The translations under genes and the position numbers were made by a program. The notes beneath the pieces are model-generated. The model was not told the DNA's origin and did no database searches. It saw nothing but the letters and a program-made list of their open reading frames with translations. Positions 16,191 through 24,965 of a stretch of 64,000 nucleotides of DNA are shown one piece after another. Origin of the DNA: Pedobacter kyungheensis (GTDB taxonomy: Bacteria; Bacteroidota; Bacteroidia; Sphingobacteriales; Sphingobacteriaceae). The stretch spans positions 1-64,000 of the forward strand of contig NZ_JSYN01000015.1 of the NCBI RefSeq assembly GCF_000812965.1, in the 5' to 3' direction. The first letter of the stretch is position 1; every line of letters begins with the position of its first letter.

Positions 16191-17834
16191 TTAAGCCAGC
16201 AAAGTTTTCCAGCTGGTTGCTTTACCAATAATATCGCCTAAATCGGCAATGGCAATACGCTCTTGCTCCATGCTATCCCTGTGGCGGATGGTTACCGTGT
16301 TGTCTTCTAAACTCTGGTGGTCTACCGTGATGCAGAAAGGTGTACCTACTGCATCCTGACGGCGGTAGCGTTTACCAATGGCATCTTTCTCTTCATAAAT
16401 ACAGTTGAAATCGAATTTCAGCGTATCCATAATTTCGCGTGCTTTTTCTGGCAGGCCATCTTTTTTCGTTAACGGGAAAATAGCCACTTTATAAGGTGCC
16501 AAAGCAGGGTGTAAGCGCAGCAAAGTACGGCTATCCTGTTTATCTTCGGTACTTAAATCCTGTTCTTCAAAAGCATTAATCATGGTTAAGAGGAACATAC
16601 GGTCTAAACCAATTGAAGTTTCGATTACATAAGGAACGTAATTGCCATAAGGTTTACCTTCTTCATTTAAGTCGTTATCGAAATATTGCATTTTCTTGCC
16701 TGAATATTCCTGGTGTTGCGTTAAATCGAAATCGGTACGGCTATGGATGCCTTCAACCTCTTTAAAGCCGAATGGGAATTCGAATTCGATATCGGTTGCA
16801 GCGTTGGCATAATGCGCCAGTTTAACGTGGTCGTGGTAACGGTATTTCTCCGGCGAAGTACCTAAAGCCCTGTGCCATTTTAAACGCGCTTCTTTCCAGT
16901 ACTCGAACCATTTTTTATCTTCACCCGGGCGAACGAAAAATTGCATTTCCATTTGCTCGAACTCGCGCATACGCATAATAAACTGGCGGGCAATTACCTC
17001 GTTTCTGAAAGCTTTACCAATTTGGGCAATACCGAAAGGGATTTTCATCCTGCCCGATTTTTGTACGTTCAAAAAGTTTACAAAAATACCCTGTGCCGTT
17101 TCCGGACGCAGATATACTTCGTCACTACCTTCAGCCATGGCACCAAACTGCGTGCTGAACATCAGGTTAAACTGGCGTACATCTGTCCAGTTTGATGTTT
17201 TAGAAATCGGGCAGATTACTTTATAATTTATAATTAAATCTTTTAGCTGTGCCAGGTTTTCAGATTTCAGCGCCAGGTTCATTTCTACCTCCAGGGCTAA
17301 ACCTTTTTTAACAAATTTCCAGCTTGCTTCTTCAACAAAAGGATATTTGGCATGATCTAAAATTGTTTCCTCATCTTTAAAACCCGGAACCCATGCAGCC
17401 TGGCCTTCATCGCTTAAACCCAGTATTTCTTGTTGAAATTCCTCAAATTTAGCTTTGTTTGTTTCGCTGAAATTGGCCAGTTCCGAATACAATTCATCAA
17501 TTTTATTTTCCAGTAACTGATCGGCACGGTAACGTTTTTTCGAATCCTTGTTGTCAATCATCGGGTCATTAAAACCATCTACGTGCCCGCTGGCTTTCCA
17601 TACTTTAGGGTGCATAAAAATTGCAGAATCGATACCTACAATATTTTCGTGCATTTGCACCATGGCTTTCCACCAGTAAGTTTTAATGTTGTTTTTTAAC
17701 TCGGCACCCAATTGGCCATAGTCATAAACGGCACTTAAACCGTCGTATATTTCGCTGCTCTGAAATACGAAACCGTATTCTTTAGCGTGTGAGATTACAT
17801 TTTTAAATTGTTCGTCGTTATTCTTTTGAGCCAT
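16191..17834 (-). CDS. glyS: Glycyl-tRNA synthetase (single-chain, dimeric type)
   Basis: Charges tRNA-Gly with glycine; cytoplasmic and essential. 547 aa, the eukaryote/archaeal-like alpha2 form. Class II motifs are visible: motif 1 with YGQLGAELKNNIKTYWW near residue 37, motif 2 in RPETAQGIFVNFLNVQKSGRMKIPFGIAQIGKAFRNEV, motif 3 in YVIETSIGLDRMFLLTMINAF. The C-terminal anticodon-binding domain starts near HPALAPYKVAIFPL. The ATG at 17834 lies 8 nt from an exact -7 box, and a tandem repeat array sits immediately upstream. A terminator follows it. Confidence 0.96.
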   Translation of the reverse strand: MAQKNNDEQFKNVISHAKEYGFVFQSSEIYDGLSAVYDYGQLGAELKNNIKTYWWKAMVQMHENIVGIDSAIFMHPKVWKASGHVDGFNDPMIDNKDSKKRYRADQLLENKIDELYSELANFSETNKAKFEEFQQEILGLSDEGQAAWVPGFKDEETILDHAKYPFVEEASWKFVKKGLALEVEMNLALKSENLAQLKDLIINYKVICPISKTSNWTDVRQFNLMFSTQFGAMAEGSDEVYLRPETAQGIFVNFLNVQKSGRMKIPFGIAQIGKAFRNEVIARQFIMRMREFEQMEMQFFVRPGEDKKWFEYWKEARLKWHRALGTSPEKYRYHDHVKLAHYANAATDIEFEFPFGFKEVEGIHSRTDFDLTQHQEYSGKKMQYFDNDLNEEGKPYGNYVPYVIETSIGLDRMFLLTMINAFEEQDLSTEDKQDSRTLLRLHPALAPYKVAIFPLTKKDGLPEKAREIMDTLKFDFNCIYEEKDAIGKRYRRQDAVGTPFCITVDHQSLEDNTVTIRHRDSMEQERIAIADLGDIIGKATSWKTLLA

Positions 17835-17842
17835 AATGGAGG

Positions 17843-17850
17843 CAAATATA
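17843..17850 (-). promoter_or_regulatory. Predicted -7 box for glyS, close to the start codon
   Basis: Reads TATATTTG on the minus strand, an exact TAnnTTTG, only 8 nt before the ATG at 17834. The implied mRNA leader is a few nucleotides at most. The repeat array begins 6 nt upstream. Confidence 0.55.
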
Positions 17851-17855
17851 ATAAA

Positions 17856-18357
17856 AAGGTGGAGGGTTTAAAGGTATAAGGCTTAAGGTTTTTGGATAAG
17901 GTGGAGGGTTTAAGGTGTAAGGCATAAGGCATAAGGTTTTTGATCAATGGTGAAGGAAGGATTGATTTTTTGCTTCCAACTCAGGTGAACTTAGGTGCCT
18001 AAGGTGGTAGATTAAAAAGATGGAGGGTTTAAGGTGTAAGGTATAAGGTTTTTGAATAATGGTGAAGAAAAGAGCGATTTTTAGCTTCCAACTCAGGTGA
18101 ACTTAGGTGTCTAAGGTGGTAAATTAAAAGGGCGGAGGGTTTAAGGTATAAGGTTTAAGGTTTTTGATCAGAGGTGAAGGAAGGAGTGATTTTTTGCTTC
18201 CAACTCAGGTGAACTTAGGTATCTAAGGTGGTAAATTAAAAGGGCGGGGGGGGGTAAAGGTATAAGGCTTAAGTTTTTTGATCAGCGGTGAAGGAAGGAT
18301 TGATTTTTTGCCTCCAACTCAGGTGAACTTAGTTGCCTAAGGTGGTAAATTAAAAAG
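17856..18357. repeat. Tandem array of about 111-bp units (four units plus a partial)
   Basis: This is the whole non-coding gap between glyS and the subtilase operon. Units begin near 17899, 18018, 18130 and 18243, with a truncated one at 17856. Each has module A (GGAGGGTTTAAGGTGTAAGG), a middle GGTGAAGGAAGG..GATTTTTTGC part, and module B (CTTAGGTGTCTAAGGTGG followed by TAAATTAAAA). Units differ by 5-15 percent by eye. There is no spacer pattern as in CRISPR and no open reading frame. Confidence 0.9.
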
Positions 18358-18379
18358 GCTTGGGTTTAATTAACGCATA

Positions 18380-18419
18380 AAAAAACCGGTACTGCTAAAT
18401 AATTTTAACAGCACCGGTT
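18380..18419 (-). terminator. Intrinsic terminator of the subtilase operon
   Basis: The minus strand reads AACCGGTGCTG, a 13-nt AT-rich loop, CAGTACCGGTT and then seven Ts. The arms pair over 11 bp with one G-U. It lies about 26 nt after the stop of the 67-aa gene at 18445. Confidence 0.85.
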
Positions 18420-18444
18420 AATTGAGAGACTTATTTTTTCGGGC

Positions 18445-18648
18445 TTAAATGCTGATATCCCTTTCCTCTTCAACACTTAACACGCCATCAATTTTCTTAA
18501 TATCTGCAATTTTATGATTACCCGGAACAATGAGGATTACACCAATTGAACTCAGGATTTCTACCTCTTGTATGCCTGTTTGCTTCAGTTTGCTTACAAC
18601 GGCATCCAAGGCACCATCCTGCACAGATATTAACCATTTTGTTTTCAT
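18445..18648 (-). CDS. 67-aa protein resembling a free-standing subtilisin propeptide (I9 type)
   Basis: Short protein with no signal peptide. Its pattern is that of the inhibitor I9/propeptide fold: a first strand (KWLISVQDGALDAV), helix (VVSKLKQTG), two strands (VEILSSIGVILIVPG), helix (HKIADIKKIDG) and a terminal VLSVEEERDISI, comparable to the V-x-x-VEED end of subtilisin prodomains that sits in the protease active site. Its ATG overlaps the subtilase stop as ATGA, so the two are translationally coupled. Likely role: folding helper or inhibitor of that protease. The assignment rests on the pattern and context. Confidence 0.7.
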   Translation of the reverse strand: MKTKWLISVQDGALDAVVSKLKQTGIQEVEILSSIGVILIVPGNHKIADIKKIDGVLSVEEERDISI

Positions 18649-20051
18649 CTTATTATTTTTTCTATTGGACCAATTGGATCGATAGGGAATTTTGGATTAA
18701 CCAAAATCGGAAGTTTATCAATCGGGAATTTAATCAATCTGTTTTTGGTAGGTGCCTGTACCAAGCCGGCACCTACATCCCTGCCAGGTAAAGGTAGTGC
18801 TTTTGCAGTTGAAGTTAATTTCCGCCATAAGTTAATTCCCCTAAGGCCCGATGCCTGTGCCCAAAGCGCAGCAATACCTGCAACATGTGGGGTAGCCATA
18901 CTCGTACCGTTCCAGCTGGCATATTTGGTTGGCAGCTTGGTTGACGAGTAAACATTAACACCTGGGGCAGCAATATCTACCGCGCCGTATGTTGGGTAAA
19001 GACCTCCGTTAGAGAAATTAGCTATATTCATGTTCACATCTACCGCACCAACAGCCATAATAGAAGGACAGTTTGCAGGGTGCATTACCTGTTTTACAAC
19101 ACCTGGACGGGCTGAATCATTTCCGGCTGCGGCAATAATTAAGGTACCCTGGGCCAATGCACGTGCTGCAGCAGTTTCGAACACGGCCGAATAGCCTGCA
19201 CCGGTTACATAACCTCTTAACGACATGCTTACTACATCGCAACGGTTGGCAATAGCCCAGTTAATACCGGCAAGAATGCCTCCGTCGCCACCAGAACCGC
19301 CATTGCTTAACACTTTGCCAATATAAATGCTTGCTGCATAAGCAATACCATATCTTTCAGATGCTGCGGGAGAGCTTAACGGACCACAGGCAGTACCAGT
19401 ACAGTGCATACCGTGGCCATGGCCATCTTGTGTGCTTTCGTCACTAATAAAACTCTGGTGAACGATGGGACGGCCAGCAAAATCAGGGTGGCTAAAATCG
19501 AAACCCGTATCCAGTATGGCCACTTTAATGCCGGCACCGTTGTAAGGGTTGTATCTTAAAAAGGTGGTAGGTACCACATTAGTGGCTTTTAAACCCCAGG
19601 TAGCGCCAACCGATTCTACTTCCGATTGTTGTTCCTGGTATTGGTAATCTTCAGTTTCAGTTCCCACCAGTGCATTTGTTAACTGGTTTACAGCATCTCT
19701 GTAGCCTTCTACGTAATTTTGGGTACTTTCTTCCAGCATACCGATGGCATAAACAACTCTTTCCTTTTCAACAATCATTTCGTTGTCGCCGAAACTGCTG
19801 ATCGAATTTTCGGCTTTGGGTTTTTCGTTTACAATGGCGATGCCCAGTTTATCTAGAACAATACCATCTGTTTTAGCCAGATCTTTATCTGTAAAAAATT
19901 CGTTTTCAAACTCTAAAGAGCTTTTTAAACTCAGACCACTAATGCTGTTAATCTGGTTAATCGAATCTGAGGTGTTAGATCCTTCTGGTAGCAGTACAAG
20001 GTATCTTCCGGTGTACTCTACTTTTTCTTCTTTTTTCAAGGTTTTTGACAT
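18645..20051 (-). CDS. S8-family subtilisin-like serine protease
   Basis: 468 aa. The catalytic triad is Asp181 (VAILDTGFDFSHPDF), His213 (GHGHGMHCTG) and Ser384 (NGTSMATPHVAGIAALW), with oxyanion Asn311 (IAAAGNDS). Residues about 14-103 precede the catalytic domain and have prodomain-like strands (GRYLVLLPEG, GIVLDKLGIAIVNEKP, EKERVVYAI). No signal peptide is seen, so the enzyme may be cytoplasmic or exported by another route. It is the first gene of a two-gene operon whose second product resembles a separate propeptide. The C-terminal tail is Pro-rich. Confidence 0.93.
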   Translation of the reverse strand: MSKTLKKEEKVEYTGRYLVLLPEGSNTSDSINQINSISGLSLKSSLEFENEFFTDKDLAKTDGIVLDKLGIAIVNEKPKAENSISSFGDNEMIVEKERVVYAIGMLEESTQNYVEGYRDAVNQLTNALVGTETEDYQYQEQQSEVESVGATWGLKATNVVPTTFLRYNPYNGAGIKVAILDTGFDFSHPDFAGRPIVHQSFISDESTQDGHGHGMHCTGTACGPLSSPAASERYGIAYAASIYIGKVLSNGGSGGDGGILAGINWAIANRCDVVSMSLRGYVTGAGYSAVFETAAARALAQGTLIIAAAGNDSARPGVVKQVMHPANCPSIMAVGAVDVNMNIANFSNGGLYPTYGAVDIAAPGVNVYSSTKLPTKYASWNGTSMATPHVAGIAALWAQASGLRGINLWRKLTSTAKALPLPGRDVGAGLVQAPTKNRLIKFPIDKLPILVNPKFPIDPIGPIEKIIR

Positions 20052-20311
20052 GGTTTAAGGTTTTAAAATTTTGCCTACTCTGTTCAGGATTTTCGGCTTC
20101 TTCCACTTTGTGTTTTGGTTTGAAACACTAAGCCAAAGTTGGAACAGTTGTGGCAGAAAAATCTTAGCTAAACCACTATAAACCAATAGTAAAAGCAACA
20201 AAATAAAACGCCGTAAAAACAACGGTAAAATATGGGGAAAACCCCATCTGCTTTAAGCGAAAGTTTTATCACATTTGGGAATAAAGCTTAACTTTAATAA
20301 AAATAAAAATT

Positions 20312-20947
20312 ATGGAAACACAACATTTACCTGTCTATGCCATTGTGTTTATATGTGGGGCGCTGGCATACTATCTTTTGCAAAAAATAATGGATCTCCT
20401 AAAGGGCAGCGAAAGGCGTGGTAAACCTACCACCATGGATCCGGCAATTATTCAGCAAATGGTAGATAATTATCGGAACAATCACCTGGAAGCCATTAAT
20501 AAGCTAATAGGTATAAAAGATGCACATTCAGTTTCGTTTGGTTTAAAAACCCTGAAAAAATTTGTTGGCGATATTGAATTTTATGCCAAAAAGGTAGATC
20601 CACGCATTACAGATGGTGCTTTAGGGGTTCGTTTCTACTATGCAGCCTACCCGAAAGAGAACGAATGGAGCGGCTTTGAAAACGAAATCGGAAAAGATTA
20701 CGCCCAAAGGCATACCCTGATTATGATCCCTACCTTAAAAAAGAAAGCCAGCAATGGGAGCTATCTCGATTATGATTTTAATCCTTTAGACAGGAGTACT
20801 TTCCCACTTAAAGAAAGAAGCAAAGAACAGCCGGTTACTTTAATGGCCATGAGTTCTGATACCAGCGGTGGCCAAACCCGCGAAGTAATGGCCCAAAACC
20901 ATGGCCAAACCATTCCGCCGGCCGATTCAGCAATAGAAAGTTATTAA
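20312..20947 (+). CDS. Membrane-anchored protein of unknown function
   Basis: 211 aa with one N-terminal hydrophobic segment (about residues 8-27, YAIVFICGALAYYLLQKIMDL) and a hydrophilic remainder predicted to face the cytoplasm or periplasm. It contains LKTLKKFVGDIEFYAKKVDP and LGVRFYYAAYPK, reminiscent of a small mixed alpha/beta domain, and a disordered C-terminus. I do not recognise the family. It is the first gene of a block with a second membrane protein, a histidine kinase and a response regulator, all plus strand with 12-nt to negative spacing, so it is probably regulated with them. Confidence 0.75.
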   Translation: METQHLPVYAIVFICGALAYYLLQKIMDLLKGSERRGKPTTMDPAIIQQMVDNYRNNHLEAINKLIGIKDAHSVSFGLKTLKKFVGDIEFYAKKVDPRITDGALGVRFYYAAYPKENEWSGFENEIGKDYAQRHTLIMIPTLKKKASNGSYLDYDFNPLDRSTFPLKERSKEQPVTLMAMSSDTSGGQTREVMAQNHGQTIPPADSAIESY

Positions 20948-20959
20948 TCCTTAAATAAG

Positions 20960-21607
20960 ATGAGTCCTGAACAGCAATTTCTGAGCGACAGCTTCCTCTG
21001 GGTAGAAGGAGGAGCAGCATTAATTGCGTTATATTATTTCAGACGCTTAAAAAGGCAGCATTGGCGTTATTTTATCTATTACCTGCTGCTTATTTTTGCC
21101 TGCGAAGTAATTGGTAAATGGGGCGGAGAATGGATCAGTTTTTCAAAAACCAAGTATTACAATTATATCGTTATTCCCTTTCAGTTTATCTTTTTTTACT
21201 GGCTTTATGCCGTAAAATCGTTCAGCAATAAAAAATTATTCTGGCTAATTGCTGCATTGTATGTGCTATCGTTTATGCTTAGCCGGCTATTTTTTAAAGA
21301 AAGTAAAGTATATTTTTCTTTCAACTATACGCTGGGCTGCTTATTACTTATGTTTTTGGTGATCAAGGAGTATTATAATCAGGTTAATTCTTTAGATATC
21401 CTGAATTTTCAGGCAAACCGGATGTTTTACATTAATCTGGGCGTTACCTTATTTTATATTGGCACATTACCCTTTTTTACTTTTTATTCGTTATTGCGGG
21501 CTTATATCCAGATTTGGGATATTTATTTCGATTATTTCCTGATTTCGGGCATTGTAATGTATATCTTATTCTCAATTTCATTTATATGGGGAAAACAGAG
21601 CTCTTAA
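20960..21607 (+). CDS. Multi-pass membrane protein upstream of a histidine kinase
   Basis: 215 aa with about seven predicted membrane helices (from 13-30, 36-54, 68-86, 90-108, 120-138, 156-182 and 188-208) and few soluble residues. Its 3' end overlaps the start of the histidine kinase gene by 22 nt, so the two are coupled in translation. The kinase itself has only one membrane helix and no sensor domain, which makes this protein a candidate sensory partner. I do not recognise a named family. Confidence 0.8.
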   Translation: MSPEQQFLSDSFLWVEGGAALIALYYFRRLKRQHWRYFIYYLLLIFACEVIGKWGGEWISFSKTKYYNYIVIPFQFIFFYWLYAVKSFSNKKLFWLIAALYVLSFMLSRLFFKESKVYFSFNYTLGCLLLMFLVIKEYYNQVNSLDILNFQANRMFYINLGVTLFYIGTLPFFTFYSLLRAYIQIWDIYFDYFLISGIVMYILFSISFIWGKQSS

Positions 21608-22371
21608 TTACGATTATCCTTTTTAACCTGTTTTTTGTGCTGTTTGTAGTAGCCATTATGGTTTACATTAAAAAATATAAGCAACGCAAAAGAGAATATT
21701 TGAATGAGATTAAAATTGCTAATGAAATACACCAAAAGGAGTTGTTAAATACGCAGCTTGAAATTCAACAGGCAACTATGCAACAGATTGGTCGCGAGCT
21801 GCACGATAACATCGGCCAGAAACTTACTTTGGTTAGCCTTTATGCGCAGCAGCTGGTACACGAAAATAAAGTGCCCCAGGCCAACAACCGGATCGAACAG
21901 ATTTATCAGATTATTAATTCATCGCTGCAGGATTTAAGAAGTTTATCTAAAAACCTGACAAATGATAATATAAATGAAAATGAAATTGTAACTTTAATAC
22001 AGGAAGAAGTAGACCATATTAATGCTTTAAAAAGATGTGAGGTAACTTTTGAGCATAATTTTGAACACATCGATCTGGAGTTTGTAAAAAAGAATGTTTT
22101 GTTGCGGATTACGCAGGAGTTTCTTCAAAATAGTTTAAAACATGCACAATGCAGTAACATTAGCATTCATTTAAAATCATCTGCAGCTGTTTTTTTAACC
22201 TTACAAATACAAGATGATGGAATAGGATTCGATTTTGCGCACATTACTTCTGACGGTATCGGATTAAAAAACATGAAAAAAAGAGCAGAAATTATTGGCG
22301 GAGCATTCAATTTAGCAAGCAGACCCAACTCAGGCACCACACTCACGATTATTTTAAACAGCCCGGCATGA
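21586..22371 (+). CDS. Sensor histidine kinase, NarL-pathway (HisKA_3) type
   Basis: 261 aa. One N-terminal membrane helix (about 5-27), then a basic coiled segment, the phosphoacceptor His73 in IGRELHDNIGQKLTLVS, and an HATPase domain with N-box FLQNSLKHAQCSNIS, DDGIGFDFA and GIGLKNMKKRAEIIGG. There is no periplasmic or PAS sensor domain. The start at the ATG of 21586 gives the shortest membrane-anchored form; the longer frame from 21514 lies inside the upstream gene. It is followed 87 nt later by its likely partner response regulator. Confidence 0.93.
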   Translation: MGKTELLITIILFNLFFVLFVVAIMVYIKKYKQRKREYLNEIKIANEIHQKELLNTQLEIQQATMQQIGRELHDNIGQKLTLVSLYAQQLVHENKVPQANNRIEQIYQIINSSLQDLRSLSKNLTNDNINENEIVTLIQEEVDHINALKRCEVTFEHNFEHIDLEFVKKNVLLRITQEFLQNSLKHAQCSNISIHLKSSAAVFLTLQIQDDGIGFDFAHITSDGIGLKNMKKRAEIIGGAFNLASRPNSGTTLTIILNSPA

Positions 22372-22458
22372 AACCATCATGATTTACCAAAACCCGCAGG
22401 GGAATGAATATTTAAAATCATAATAGCTTCATCACCTTTGAAAACAAACTCTATATTG

Positions 22459-23091
22459 ATGAAAAAAACGATAGTTATTGTTGATGATCATATCCTGATT
22501 GCGAAAGCACTTCAGGGCATTATCGATAATTTTGAGGCATTTGAGGTGATTTATGTCTGTGAAAATGGAAAGGAGCTGATGCAAAATTTCGAAAACAGCC
22601 ATAAAATTCCCGACATTTTACTCCTCGATATCAGTATGCCTGTTATGGATGGCTTTGAAACCGTAGCCTGGGTAACGGCAAACCATCCCGAAGTAAAAGT
22701 GATGGCCCTGAGCATGCAGGGCGAAGAAAAAAGTGTTATAAAAATGGTAAGCAACGGTGCAAAAGGCTATCTGCTCAAAAATGCCCATCCGGTTGAGCTG
22801 GAAAATGCATTGACCAAATTAGATATCAACGGATTTTTTTATCCCGATTGGGCATCAAAAATTATCTTTTCCAGTTTAAATAAGACGAAGGATGCAGAAA
22901 TCAAAATTTCCGACAGGGAAAAAGAGTTTCTAAAATATACCGTTACCGAGCTTAATTATAAAGAAATAGCCGATAAAATGTTTTGCAGCCCCCGCACGGT
23001 TGAAAGTTACCGTGATCAGCTATGCGAAAAACTGGAACTCAAAACACGTGTTGGTTTGGCTGTTTTTGCCATCAAGAATGGATTTGCATGA
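22459..23091 (+). CDS. LuxR/NarL-family response regulator
   Basis: 210 aa. The receiver domain has the acidic pair in IVDDH, phosphoacceptor Asp57 in DILLLDISMPVMDGFE, and a Lys in GAKGYLLKNA. The C-terminal HTH reads REKEFLKYTVTELNYKEIADKMFCSPRTVESYRDQLCEKLELKTR, a NarL/LuxR DNA-binding domain. It is paired with the HisKA_3 kinase just upstream. The ATG at 22459 is chosen; an earlier frame would start with TTG at 22438. Targets are unknown, though autoregulation of the operon is usual. Confidence 0.93.
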   Translation: MKKTIVIVDDHILIAKALQGIIDNFEAFEVIYVCENGKELMQNFENSHKIPDILLLDISMPVMDGFETVAWVTANHPEVKVMALSMQGEEKSVIKMVSNGAKGYLLKNAHPVELENALTKLDINGFFYPDWASKIIFSSLNKTKDAEIKISDREKEFLKYTVTELNYKEIADKMFCSPRTVESYRDQLCEKLELKTRVGLAVFAIKNGFA

Positions 23092-23094
23092 GTT

Positions 23095-23236
23095 GGTTAA
23101 CTGTTTAAATTGTAAAAACTGGTTAATTGAGGGAGTATGACAATTAGACGATTGGCACAATTAACCAATTTAAACAGTTAACCGATTAACCTCATAATCT
23201 GCAATTAAGAGATTTAAACAGTTAACCAATTAACCC
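23095..23236. repeat. Cluster of three GTTAAC-containing repeats
   Basis: GGTTAACTGTTTAAATTG opens a plus-strand copy at 23095-23129; inverted copies are at 23158-23183 and 23211-23236. All share the word GGTTAACTGTTTAAAT, with AACTGGTTAATTG nearby. They fill the gap between the response regulator and the glycerophosphodiesterase gene. Another copy is at 44478. No coding potential is seen. Confidence 0.75.
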
Positions 23237-23260
23237 ACTACAACGCTTCCCATTTTTTCC

Positions 23261-23268
23261 TACTTTTG
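23261..23268 (+). promoter_or_regulatory. Predicted -7 box for the glycerophosphodiesterase gene, leaderless geometry
   Basis: TACTTTTG is an exact TAnnTTTG, only 4 nt before the ATG at 23273, so the mRNA would start at or next to the start codon. Confidence 0.55.
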
Positions 23269-23272
23269 AAGC

Positions 23273-24193
23273 ATGAAATTCCATCATTTGCTATTTCTGG
23301 TTATTGCTGTGCTTTTTGCCTCATGCAAACCAGAAGAAAAGAAGCATCAGTATATTAAATTTAATACAACTCAAGAATTATATCAATTCTTAAACTGGTC
23401 GCCTGAGGGGCGTTTCCCATTAATCAGTGCCCACCGGGGTGGCCCCATGCCCGGTTTTCCGGAAAATTGCATCGAAACCTTTGCAAATGCTACCACCTAT
23501 AACCCCATGGTAATTGAGTTTGATATTGCGTACAGCAAAGATTCGGTAATGGTGATTATGCACGATGATAACCTGGACAGAACCTCGACAGGTAAAGGGC
23601 CAATTGGTAATTACACCTACGAGGAGTTAAAAGCTTTTAACCTTAAAGATGATGCGGGCAAGGAAACCAAATTTAAAATCCCGACTTTAGATAGCGTATT
23701 GAGCTGGAGTAAGGGAAAAGTGTTGTTAACCATCGATTTAAAAAAAGGGGTTTCTTACGCTAAAGTAATCGAAAAGGTAAGGCAGTATAAAGTAGAAAGC
23801 AATTCGATTATCATTACCTATACCGCTAACCAGGCTCAGGAAGTGCACCGTTTGGCTCCTGAATTAATGATTTCGGCTTCGGTACAGAAAAAAGCAGAAT
23901 TAAAACGCTTAAACAGCATGGGGATTCCAAACAACCGCATTGTAGCTTTTGTTGGCGTTACGGCACCAGATAAAGAGTTGTACCAGTACCTGCACAGTAA
24001 GGGCATTACCACCATTTTAGGTACCATGGGCAATATTGATAAGAGCTCGATTGCTAACCCGGCTAAGATGGTTTATTATCACATTACCAACAATGGCGCT
24101 GATATTTTATCGTCAGATAATATTGAACAGGCCGCAGAACAATTGGATAAGTTTAGGTACAATAAAAAGTTAAGTTCAACTTTCGTCTTTTAG
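23273..24193 (+). CDS. Glycerophosphodiester phosphodiesterase lipoprotein
   Basis: 306 aa. The lipobox (LFASCKPEEKK, Cys about residue 18) predicts a periplasmic or surface lipoprotein. It splits glycerophosphodiesters into glycerol-3-phosphate and alcohols. The GDPD motifs are present: SAHRGGPMPGFPENCIETFANA (catalytic His and Glu), VIEFDIAYSKDSVMVIMHDDNLDRTSTGKG (Asp and second His), and VLLTIDLKKG. It is monocistronic. No glycerol transporter is adjacent. Confidence 0.9.
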   Translation: MKFHHLLFLVIAVLFASCKPEEKKHQYIKFNTTQELYQFLNWSPEGRFPLISAHRGGPMPGFPENCIETFANATTYNPMVIEFDIAYSKDSVMVIMHDDNLDRTSTGKGPIGNYTYEELKAFNLKDDAGKETKFKIPTLDSVLSWSKGKVLLTIDLKKGVSYAKVIEKVRQYKVESNSIIITYTANQAQEVHRLAPELMISASVQKKAELKRLNSMGIPNNRIVAFVGVTAPDKELYQYLHSKGITTILGTMGNIDKSSIANPAKMVYYHITNNGADILSSDNIEQAAEQLDKFRYNKKLSSTFVF

Positions 24194-24253
24194 TTTAAGT
24201 TTACGCTTTGGTCTTTCCGCTTAGTCTTTAAGCTTTATTACAGATAACATATA

Positions 24254-24961
24254 ATGAGTATTTCAGTTAAAAACCTTTCCAGGCATTACGATAAACAAAA
24301 AGCAGTAGACTCGATTAGTTTTGAGGCCAGGCCGGGCCGTATTTTGGGTTTTTTAGGGCCAAATGGTGCAGGTAAGTCTACCACTATGCGCATGCTTACA
24401 GGGTACCTCGAGCCAACATCAGGTACAGCAGCTATAGCGGGTAAAAATATTTTAACCGAAGCCATTGCTGCGAAAAGGCAAATTGGCTACCTGCCAGAAA
24501 ATACTCCGCTTTATGCCGATATGTATGTAAAAGAATTTTTAACCTTTGTAGGCCAAACTTATGGTTTAAGCCATTTGGCTGCAAGGGTAGATGAAGTGGT
24601 TAAAATGGTTGGCCTTACGCCCGAACAGCATAAAAAAATCGGCATGTTATCAAAAGGGTATCGCCAGCGGGTAGGTTTGGCGCAGGCCATTATCCATAAT
24701 CCCGAAGTTTTAATTCTCGATGAGCCTACATCTGGTTTAGATCCGAACCAGCTGGTCGATATCAGGTTGCTAATCAAATCGTTGGGCGCTGCCAAAACAG
24801 TGGTAATATCGACACATATTATGCAGGAGGTTGAAGCCATTTGCGACGATATCATCATTATCAATAAAGGTAAAATTGTAGCCAACGATTCACTTGAAGG
24901 GATAAAGAAAACCTACGGCGGTCTTTCTTTAGAAGATATTTTTAGAAAACTTACTGCTTAA
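24254..24961 (+). CDS. gldA: ABC transporter ATPase, GldA type
   Basis: 235 aa. Walker A GPNGAGKSTTMRML (about 37-50), Q-loop QIGYLPENTPLY, signature LSKGYRQRVGLAQAI, Walker B VLILDEPTSGLDP and switch His VISTHIMQEV are all intact. In gliding Bacteroidota GldA drives an inner-membrane complex with GldF and GldG; similar genes occur in non-gliding members too. GldF and GldG genes are about 2.3 kb downstream on the same strand, separated by three outer-membrane protein genes, so the complex is probably functional but its genes are split. Confidence 0.9.
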   Translation: MSISVKNLSRHYDKQKAVDSISFEARPGRILGFLGPNGAGKSTTMRMLTGYLEPTSGTAAIAGKNILTEAIAAKRQIGYLPENTPLYADMYVKEFLTFVGQTYGLSHLAARVDEVVKMVGLTPEQHKKIGMLSKGYRQRVGLAQAIIHNPEVLILDEPTSGLDPNQLVDIRLLIKSLGAAKTVVISTHIMQEVEAICDDIIIINKGKIVANDSLEGIKKTYGGLSLEDIFRKLTA

Positions 24962-24965
24962 TTTC

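Noticed and set aside
17856-18357. CRISPR array
   Set aside because: Units are about 111 bp and similar throughout; there are no short identical repeats alternating with unique spacers, and no cas genes.
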